Source: Acanthosepion esculentum (taxonomy: Eukaryota > Mollusca > Cephalopoda > Sepiida > Sepiidae). Taken from it: DNA of 64,000 bases. How positions within the stretch are numbered: position 1 is the stretch's first letter; each line of letters opens with the position of its first letter. The notes under the pieces were generated by a model. That model was not told where the DNA came from, searched no databases, and saw nothing but the letters and a program-made list of their open reading frames with translations. The stretch covers positions 77,658,460 to 77,722,459 of the forward strand of contig OZ038485.1 in NCBI GenBank assembly GCA_964036315.1, read 5' to 3'. The position numbers were made by a program, and so were the translations under genes. This document shows positions 57,601-64,000 of the stretch, one piece after another.

Positions 57601-60600
57601 TATCAGTTGCTGATTGTAAGAGAATGACAAGTGAAGATCAAGAAAGTGATACACACAAAGTTTACATTTCAGAAAAACAAACAGAAGAAAGATTTTAAAG
57701 AATTTAATGTGACTCACTAATACAACAAATCTTTAAAGTCTTTCATAGTTAGGCTACTTATTTAAAAGCATTCAAATATTTTTCTGGGTGTACAAAGTTT
57801 AATTATTGGATAGATATACAAAAAGAAACAACTCTTGAAAGAGTATACTTAAAATGAGACACCAGAAACAAAAAGAAAGAAAGAAAAAGCTCAATGCTGC
57901 AATGGCAAAGCATTTATATTTATTGAAACAATCTGGTGTAAGTCTGCACAACCAAGACTGACAGTTTCTTGCATGCTATGCACACCTTCTTCAGGTGGCT
58001 GGTACTGCTCTGTTTGGTGATATTGGCATTTATATCTTCAACTAGCTCAGAGTGTTATAATGAGGGTAGCTGGTGAATACATATGATATAGTCACCAACT
58101 AAAATCATCAAGGTGGAAATGCCTATACAGCCAAGAATGAAATAGCTAGAAAATCAATGTGATATGAGAAAAAAAAAAAAAATTCCAAAATACTAGAATA
58201 TATTTAATAGTCTGCCAGAAAAGTGCTCAATGACACAGAAATCTTTTTCCCACCTCTTCATTTTTTTTTTTTAAACTATCTGTAACACAATCCTCCATAG
58301 ACAGGAATTTCTACATTTTAGAAATGTTCCCCTATAGTGTGGAAATGGTCAAAGACACTGAATGAAATAAAAAAAGATTTATCAGCAAGAAAATGTTTTT
58401 CTTACCTTTAATTTTCTGCTTTTCTTCCCGATCAGCTAAACGTTTATAAACCATTTTATGACCATCACTGTTAAAACCATATCTGAAATGATAAATAATA
58501 GAAATATTATTTTAGGATTTCTTTGTTGACAAAAATTTATCTCTATTATATATTTACAGAATCACATTTTATTTTAGTGATATCTTTCTTTAGGTCAATA
58601 GAATGAAGTTTAGAAAATAATGCTTTTAAGTTGTCATATACTATAAAAAAAGGAAAAATAAAACATTTCTTTTCATACAGTTAGTACTCCTGAAGAAGAC
58701 TCTAGAATGGAATGGCCGAATTGTGGGAACAACAAAAATTACAAAAAGAAAGATTTGAATTCATTTCTCTGAAAATATCTTTAAATGATAATTGTTTCTC
58801 AAAATCATAGACAATATCATAAAATTTAATATTAGATCTTTCAATGAAGAAAACTTATACCCAGGAATGATTATGGACACACCAGATTGTCAAAATAATA
58901 AATAATTCTTTAACAGAGAAAAAAAAAAAAAAAAATGTTTGAGATTATTAACCCTTTGAACCAGAGTGGCCGATATACTGGCCATGTGTGAAAGTGTATA
59001 TACAGGCAGCCAGTATACTGGCCAGAGTCATGGACAGCCAGGACCCAGGGTGGGAGATCTATACTCATCAGGAGATCAGGCTTCAAAGGGTTAACTGATA
59101 AAGAGTCATTTTATAAAAGAGAAAATTTTTTGAGCTTTGTGAGAAGGTATGAAGAAGCATCAATAAATAACCGGACACTGTTATTAGCTGAATTTTGATT
59201 TAAAATTTTCATTCCATGTGATTAATAAAGAAGCAGCATTGTGTTAAGTGTTTAGATGTGGTAGGAGTTTTTGCTAATTTGTTGTTTAAAATGCTTTATT
59301 TTTTATTTATTTATTTTTTTTTTCATCATTTGGCTCTGGACTTATGTTGATGTATCTATGAATCTGTGGATAAATGGGCAACAAATAATATTACAGCTTC
59401 TACATAGTTGATTAGATAAAAAGTTTCTATTTTGTTATTAAATATTATAAACTATTTAGTTTTAACATCATTCAAAATATTGCTTTTGAATGTATTATGA
59501 TAGACATAGAATGTTTTGTCAAATAAAATAAAATTACAACATGAATGTGTTTTAATTTGCTCAAGATTAAAAGTACAGGTATTATAGCAATAGCATAGTA
59601 AATGACCACAGAGATGGGTGAATATACACAAATATTCTAAAATAAAGTGTATTAACAGTATACAGACCCTATATTAATAGACTGTATATCCAACATGGCT
59701 ATTGATACAGGCCTAGACTTTTGTATACATATGATTGTGAAAATGGCAAATACCATCTTGCATTCATTATTTATGCCCCTTACACCTACAGAAAGAGTTG
59801 TTGGTGAGTTAATGAATGTTCAGTGGGGAACAGGTCTGGTGATCATGCTGACCAGGGAAGTTATTGAGCAGAGCATGTTGAGTAGCATGGGTATCATGAG
59901 GGTAGTTTTTATCTTGCTGGAAAAGCATATCGCAGTTGTAGGAATGGCAGCAGAAAAGATTGAACAAGATCCAGATATACATGGCAATACTGAACGTTCT
60001 CTTTATAAACACCAAAAACAAGAAGAATTGTAACTCATAGCACTTTGAACCATGATTCCAGTGGTTGGGTCTATGAGTCATGGCAAAATACACCCTTGAA
60101 AGATGTTGCACTGTTGGTTTACACTGCGCACGCACAAACAACTAGCACTTTCATGAAGGCAGCACTTGCTCTCTTCACAGAACACTATCATTGGAACCTT
60201 CATTATCTTGTAACACCATCATAAACATGCACAATGGTGTTATGGCGCAAGTGAAAATCTGGCTGGAGGCACACACATCCTTAGTGTGACTGCAAGTAAA
60301 TGATTTCCAACAGTCAGTGTTGACACTTCTAAGGTCAGATCTGCTGTGGATGTTGTGCAGTCTGCTACTGTTTCACTAACTTATTTGTGATTGAAAAATA
60401 TCAAAAAATCTGAGAGACTCTATGCATAATTTCTGTTATAAAAAAAAAAAATGAAAAAGAAAATAATGCCAGAGAATAAAATAATTTGGCCAATTAAAAA
60501 AATTGACACAAAAAGACTTTTTATTGTTTGCACCAAATTCTTGAGCCTGGTGAAAAGGATATAAAACCTGACACTCTTGACAGAAGAGCAGAGGGGACCA

Positions 60601-63600
60601 GAAGGACAGAACAGAACTCTACCCCACAGAAACCAGCCATGTGGGACATGTGAAGCTGCAGTTAAGAGGTCATCAGGTACTGACATTTCTGCCATTTCAG
60701 AGCCGAAAAGAACACCACAGTAGATTGACACTGACCTTATTTTTCACATTACTACTACCCCTATCATGGTCTTACTTCTACAACAACTAATGAACATTTC
60801 TCCAGACTGCTACCAATATCTGTCTGATTAATGAACTTTTTGTTGTGCCAAATACCAGAGGACTCACTCATCACTGTAAAGAAAATAAAAATATATTATT
60901 TATTTTAAACCCTTGAGTCAGTTTGTTTTATTCCCAAAGTTTCTGATAAAATAATTATCCTACTACCTATCCACACTGGTAATATTCTGATGAAAACACA
61001 AACACCACAGTGTTATATGCCTGTCTAGAACTTAGTCTACAAGTGAAGGAATGTTCATTTGACTCCTGCTGCCAACATGTCACATCTAACATAAGCAGCA
61101 ATTTTCTGAAATGACCATTCAGCCTCTCAAAGCCTCACAATCCAACTTCTGTTAGATCATTCTAATTGAACAAAAGAAGTACTTATGCATCTATGTGACA
61201 TGACATCTGCTTTCACTGAACTCTTTCACTAAACTGAACTTCATCACAGCATGTGTCACTGTCTAAAGCTCAGGCAGAGAGGGTCCCTTATTGTGAATAT
61301 AATAAGATAATGAAACATGTTAAATATGTCCCTCAATAAGGTGAGTTGTTACAATATGTTTGAAGACTGCAAATTTGAGTAGAATATCTACTACCCACTA
61401 ACATCCAGGTTTTCAAAATTAGCATCATCTTTCAGTGTGTTGAAATTTTATTTTTCGATAATGTTATTTTGCCTATTGATGTTAAAACTAAAAATGGAAG
61501 AAAACATATTTTTAAAAATTTTACAGACAATAAAAATGCAAAAAACTGAACGAGTAAAAATTTTTAAGAGTGGTTTGTGAAGTTTTATGCATGGATAAAC
61601 ACATTATAGGATCAGGTAGACCAATTGACATTCAAATATATTATGGGATATAGCCAACATACCCAAACCAGGCAGTGAAAATAAAATTTGCACCATCTTG
61701 GTTATGGTAGTTACTACTTCTTGTTTGGCTTCAACAAAATTGAAAAGAAACCTTGTGACTGTATTTTCAGCATGCAATCTGCTAAAATGTCTTAAAAGGC
61801 TTCATTTTCTTAAACATTGTGATGGCTGATGAAAATTGGATACTTTACAATGGTGAAAGCAAAATGGACGAATACCAACTAAAAGTGGGGTTTCTCCAAA
61901 CAAGATCAGGTATCTATAGTGAGATTGAAAAGAGAGTCTTTTTGGGGAACCAAAAGGAGTTAATAAAAGATACTTCTCTCAATTAGATTAATTAAATGCA
62001 GCAATTAATGAAAAGTAGCTAGAATTAGTTAAGAGAGAGGCCAAATATTTAATCTGGATAATGCTAGATGATATGTTTCTTTGGTGACCAAGAAAAAAAT
62101 CTTTTAGTTTGACTGAGAAGTTTGAACTTATCAAATATTGTATCTTTGCATTACCATTTATTCTAGCCTTTACAGAATATTGATAATGAAAAAAGGTTCA
62201 ATTTCATGGAAAAATGTAAAAGACATCTGGAGCAGTTTTTTGTTGAGAAAGATAAAGTTCTGGTCAGACAGAATTATGAAATTGCCTGAGAAATGGCAAA
62301 AGATAATGGAACAATATGGTAAATATATATTCATCAATAGGTTAATGTTAAAAAAAAAAAAAAAAAAAAAATTAACTTATTAGACCAAATTAAATTTTTA
62401 GCAAATTCAATATCCGTGGATTAAAGTTATATTTTAATATTAAAGGTATAATATTTTAATTTATACAATGCATTGGTTCATACTTACAAGTTGAAAGAAG
62501 CAAAGCAGGAAATGACATGATGTCATGTTTGAAAACTAAAGAACAAATATTTCAGTTCGTACATTAGTCTGTAACAGAAAAATGTTCAGTTGGATGAAAC
62601 TTTTGTGGATATGATGACTGTAACAAGGCAATAGTGGCTCCAATTGAGTCATACTAGTGCATGGAAAGTGTCTTGATGTACTGAGAGATTTAATAATTCT
62701 GAGTGAAGGAGTAGAGATATTAGGAGAAAAATATAGGGCAAAAAAAAACAAAAAAACACAAAAAAATCCTGGTTTAAAAATATTGACACGGAGGGCTTTA
62801 AAAGAGCTTGAACTCAAATTGACCTAAGTAAGATTTAGTAAGATTCAGCATAACTGCCACCTCTGGCCCAACTCCATAATCCCAAAGTAATTGGCATGAC
62901 ATGACTAATAAGTTTGCCAAAAATCCATAGGGTTTGTTATTTTTTAGCCACCTATCTGGCATATTCACATTGATTTCAATATAAATTTTGGAAATGTAAA
63001 GTAGCATTTGCCAACCATATATATGTTTTTGTGCAGTTCAAAGGCATTTGTACAAGTAATTATTGGTTGAAAATTTTTCCCAAATGGCGAACACTGAATT
63101 TTGGAGCACTGATTTTCCTCAAAAATTGGAAAATTTCATTTTCACCATATGCTTATGACTTCTTTCAAAGAGATTTCAACTATTCTGCACTCTTATTCAC
63201 ATTGTCTTTTAGAAAATGTGTAGTTTTACATGGTTTTAACCAAGTGATAATGTGTTACAACAGCTGAAAAATGGGAAAAAATATTGCATTTTTCATTTTT
63301 TGCTCTCCTATTACTCAGAAATAGGGAAGGAGGGGATCTGTATTATTGTTTTTTTTGTGATGTTTTTGATGCACAGTGCATGATCAGAGAAGACGAGGTG
63401 GTTTGTCTCCATACAGTGGCAGAAAGCTGAAATCCAGAATTTTAACTGTAAAAGAAAGTTTTTGCACATTTTTAAGAATTTCAGTTGGTATTTTTGTAAC
63501 AAGTGACAGGAGAGTGTGATTAGTTGATCGAATTTCAGAGACACATAATTGTTGTGACGAAGGGACAAGAGTTCCAAAGGAAAGCAATGACACATGGTGT

Positions 63601-64000
63601 CACTGAGAGGTCTCTAAAAAACAAGAAAATTCAATATTTTCAAAATTTTCAGTATCTTCATAATCTCAGAGTAGCATAAAATCTGTTTAAAATGAGGTAT
63701 GCTGAAATTTATGGGATTGACTCTTCTGATGAATATTAATAGATGGTGAAAATTTGGATGAAATCTGAGGAGCTTCAGGATGGACCCTTGTTGAATCTGA
63801 CTGGAATGACCCTATAACCACAGTATTTTTAATATAAAGAAAACATGAAATTCAAATTCTAACTGATCTAAAAAAATAAAAATAAAAAATTACTTTTTTC
63901 TCCATCTAAGTATTTTTTGAAGATGAAAAATTTGCATATATAAGTAATTTTAAATTTACCTATTGATAATAGCTTTATCTTCTGTAAGTCGAAACACTCT
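47658..64000 (-). CDS. DHODH: Dihydroorotate dehydrogenase (quinone), 3' seven exons, 5' end beyond window
   Basis: On the minus strand the exons are 64000-63960, 58482-58406, 52931-52744, 52156-52037, 50351-50198, 48945-48786 and 47718-47658. They join in frame to about 266 residues ending HKKKP. Class 2 DHODH is an FMN enzyme of the mitochondrial inner membrane that oxidises dihydroorotate to orotate using ubiquinone, in pyrimidine synthesis. Visible signatures are [45 protein letters not shown] (with the catalytic Ser), [64 protein letters not shown] and the C-terminal AIGADH-like DAVGADH. All borders are GT/AG with matching phases. The presequence, membrane helix and first FMN segment must lie to the right. 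No stop or frameshift is seen. Confidence 0.96.
47719..48785. other. DHODH last intron
   Basis: It contains a TA microsatellite (48652-48680) and fragments of dispersed repeats (about 47930-48130 and 48160-48320), one with ACCTGAAGAAGG. No gene was found. Confidence 0.6.
48652..48680. repeat. TA microsatellite
   Basis: TA run of about 14 units, within 110 bp of a DHODH exon. Confidence 0.9.
48786..48945 (-). CDS. DHODH: DHODH exon with [11 protein letters not shown]-phosphate site
   Basis: This exon has 160 bp between acceptor AATTTCAG and donor GTAAGT. It encodes [16 protein letters not shown] through RELAELL; GGISSG binds the FMN phosphate in the family. Confidence 0.96.
48946..50197. other. 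DHODH intron with LINE 3' tail
   Basis: AT-rich sequence. A 3'-tail fragment of the 31.56-kb LINE family lies at 49955-50110 in + orientation (AAATTTAAATGCATTGTCAA, TGGGATGAAATGATTAAAA), ending about 90 bp from the exon. Confidence 0.6.
50198..50351 (-). CDS. DHODH: DHODH exon with SNTTVSR and ETGGLSG
   Basis: This exon has 154 bp between acceptor TTGTGCAG and donor GTTTTG. The donor is weak beyond its GT. The exon encodes [15 protein letters not shown] through MYSLTQ plus one base. A LINE tail lies immediately downstream in the intron. Confidence 0.93.
50352..52036. other. DHODH intron, nothing recognised
   Basis: AT-rich intron without recognisable elements. Confidence 0.55.
52037..52156 (-). 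CDS. DHODH: DHODH exon with LLVKISPDL
   Basis: This exon has 40 codons in phase 0, between acceptor CTATTAG and donor GTGAGT. It encodes VVTERNQLK through AEVVIKEK. The Lys in LVKISPDL is an FMN/active-site contact in the family. Confidence 0.93.
52157..52743. other. DHODH intron, nothing recognised
   Basis: AT-rich intron of 587 bp; no element seen. Confidence 0.6.
52744..52931 (-). CDS. DHODH: DHODH exon with NLGKNK and catalytic NISSPNT
   Basis: This exon has 188 bp between acceptor TTTTTTAG and donor GTAAGT. It encodes [13 protein letters not shown] through ENLINK and contains the active-site serine in SSPNTSG. Confidence 0.96.
53328..54841 (-). mobile_element. Tc1-like DNA transposon, 1514 bp, nearly complete
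   Basis: Both ends read AGGGGGCCGAC(G/A)CTATTTTT inwards, and TA dinucleotides flank at 53326-53327 and 54842-54843, the Tc1/mariner target duplication. A second repeat pair lies inside at 53506-53528 and 54640-54662 (GACAGTATTTTTCGGACAT and its near inverse), 178-179 bp from each end, giving a symmetrical double-repeat (IR/DR-like) structure. A single transposase frame fills the middle. Confidence 0.93.
53495..54520 (-). pseudogene. Tc1-like DD34E transposase with two nonsense codons
   Basis: The frame from ATG at 54520-54518 to the stop at 53495 would be about 341 residues, the usual length for the family. Features in order: a helix-turn-helix region ([20 protein letters not shown]), a second paired-type region ([19 protein letters not shown]), [11 protein letters not shown] with the first catalytic Asp, [23 protein letters not shown] at the second catalytic site, and [13 protein letters not shown] with the Glu 35 positions later (DD34E). 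TAA stops occur at 54514-54512 (third codon) and 53917-53915; both are in frame, with no indel. The second catalytic Asp is Asn (AAT). This copy cannot make active enzyme. The C-terminal codons overlap the inner terminal repeat. Confidence 0.9.
55248..56890 (+). pseudogene. Helitron PIF1-type helicase C-terminal domain, decayed
   Basis: Pieces in shifting + frames, in family order: [43 protein letters not shown] (Walker A, with Arg for Gly), [84 protein letters not shown] and [17 protein letters not shown] (motif VI) with LYVGCSRVG. This is the Helitron-borne helicase. The Rep nickase domain is absent. TCTATATAATAAATG at 55248 preceded by A may be the Helitron 5' terminus, which would mean a large internal deletion. 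Several frameshifts and missing blocks make it non-functional. No 3' terminus was identified. Confidence 0.85.
57483..57698 (+). other. Acidic open frame of unknown nature
   Basis: There are 71 codons of highly charged sequence ([40 protein letters not shown]). The composition is more protein-like than other chance frames in the window. An AG acceptor-like site (CTCATTAAAG) lies just inside its start. It could be a fragment of a retroposed or captured gene on the strand opposite to DHODH. No family recognised. Confidence 0.3.
58406..58482 (-). CDS. DHODH: DHODH exon NRYGFNS
   Basis: This exon has 77 bp between acceptor CATTTCAG and donor GTAAGA. It encodes [20 protein letters not shown] and KQKIK. 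The asparagine-rich NRYGFNS site formed with the previous exon is substrate-binding in the family. Confidence 0.93.
58948..59094. mobile_element. piggyBac-like MITE, 139 bp with TTAA duplications
   Basis: TTAA (58948-58951) precedes CCCTTTGAACC, and GGCTTCAAAGGG is followed by TTAA (59091-59094). TTAA target sites and CCC-starting inverted ends are typical of the piggyBac superfamily. The interior has internal repeats of GTATACTGGCCA-like text and no coding capacity. Confidence 0.8.
59700..60380 (-). pseudogene. Tc1-like transposase remnant
   Basis: Minus-strand frames include [11 protein letters not shown] with RMCVPPARF (helix-turn-helix/linker-like), MIVFCEES (first Asp region, FTDESRF-like) and [20 protein letters not shown] (QQDN..HT-like, second Asp retained), then LLNNFPGQ. 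Frameshifts separate the pieces and the final catalytic region is unreadable. Confidence 0.6.
61690..62345 (+). pseudogene. Mariner-like transposase remnant
   Basis: The + frames give [16 protein letters not shown] (the catalytic Asp appears as ADE for the usual GDEKW), [19 protein letters not shown] (a trace of the second Asp block) and then [20 protein letters not shown] with [18 protein letters not shown], the mariner C-terminus. Many stops. A long A run follows at 62350-62370. Confidence 0.72.
63960..64000 (-). CDS. DHODH: DHODH exon (partial at window edge)
   Basis: 41 bp are visible, encoding [13 protein letters not shown] plus two bases of an Arg codon before donor GTAAAT. They match the PRVFRL..D.A.INR segment of class 2 enzymes and join in phase to the next exon. 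Confidence 0.9.

Larger units (their letters stand above)
52932..58405. other. DHODH intron with Tc1 element and Helitron helicase
   Basis: This 5.5-kb intron carries the 1.5-kb Tc1-like element (53.3-54.8 kb), a Helitron helicase pseudogene (55.2-56.9 kb), an acidic open frame at 57483-57698 and a small repeat at 57.9-58.1 kb. Confidence 0.75.
58483..63959. other. DHODH intron with MITE, Tc1 and mariner remnants
   Basis: This 5.5-kb intron holds the piggyBac-like MITE, a Tc1-like pseudogene and a mariner pseudogene. The spans 60400-61680 and 62410-63950 are unassigned AT-rich sequence with only chance frames. Confidence 0.65.

Noticed and set aside
60420..60731. 103-codon minus-strand frame
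   Set aside because: Low-complexity hydrophobic end and no recognisable family; surrounding DNA shows no splice or transposon context.
63311..63595. 94-codon minus-strand frame near the DHODH exon
   Set aside because: No similarity to DHODH or any known family; the DHODH exons join correctly without it.

Overview
This is a AT-rich animal (eukaryotic) window with two spliced genes and a large load of decayed transposable elements. Long introns, tRNA-derived SINEs, Penelope-like retroelements, Helitrons and Tc1/mariner remnants suggest a lophotrochozoan, most likely an octopod-type cephalopod mollusc. That placement is inferred from the overall look and is not proven. No bacterial-type operon, CRISPR array, rRNA or genuine tRNA gene is visible.

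Gene 1 (+ strand, 3267-41720) is a complete four-exon pterin-4a-carbinolamine dehydratase (PCBD/DCoH) gene. All exon joins are phase 0 with GT/AG borders, giving a 150-residue protein with an arginine-rich, mitochondrial-looking N-terminus. Its first intron is about 30 kb. Gene 2 (- strand, 64000-47658) is dihydroorotate dehydrogenase (DHODH). Seven coding exons are visible, covering about 266 C-terminal residues; the 5' end lies beyond the right edge. The two genes converge tail to tail across about 5.9 kb.

Layout: 1-3.27 kb is the upstream flank of PCBD. PCBD intron 1 (3.4-33.5 kb) holds a GC-rich island of unknown origin (9.77-10.37 kb), a perfect 48-bp-arm hairpin (13.6 kb), a LINE 3' half (14.6-15.4 kb), a 204-bp insertion with 17-bp target-site duplications (15.7 kb), a tRNA-SINE (17.8 kb), a Helitron (21.2-21.9 kb), Penelope-like remnants on both strands, one of them in a head-to-tail arrangement (21.9-25.7 kb), a deleted mariner (27.1-27.6 kb) and a second LINE (31.56-32.5 kb). 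Intron 2 holds a small TIR transposon and Tc1 and LINE fragments. Intron 3 holds a 1.25-kb Helitron and two SINEs. DHODH introns hold a nearly complete 1.5-kb Tc1-like element (53.3-54.8 kb) with two nonsense codons, a changed catalytic residue and symmetric inner repeats, a broken Helitron helicase (55.2-56.9 kb), a piggyBac-like MITE (58.95-59.09 kb), and Tc1 and mariner fragments (59.7-62.3 kb).

The two host genes belong to different pathways (tetrahydrobiopterin recycling and de novo pyrimidine synthesis), and nothing here shows co-regulation. The more unusual signals are the cluster of long, near-perfect hairpins in transcribed sequence, the Penelope tandem, the double-repeat ends of the Tc1 element, and recurrent TGATGA-stem-GAAAC motifs that resemble hammerhead ribozyme cores.
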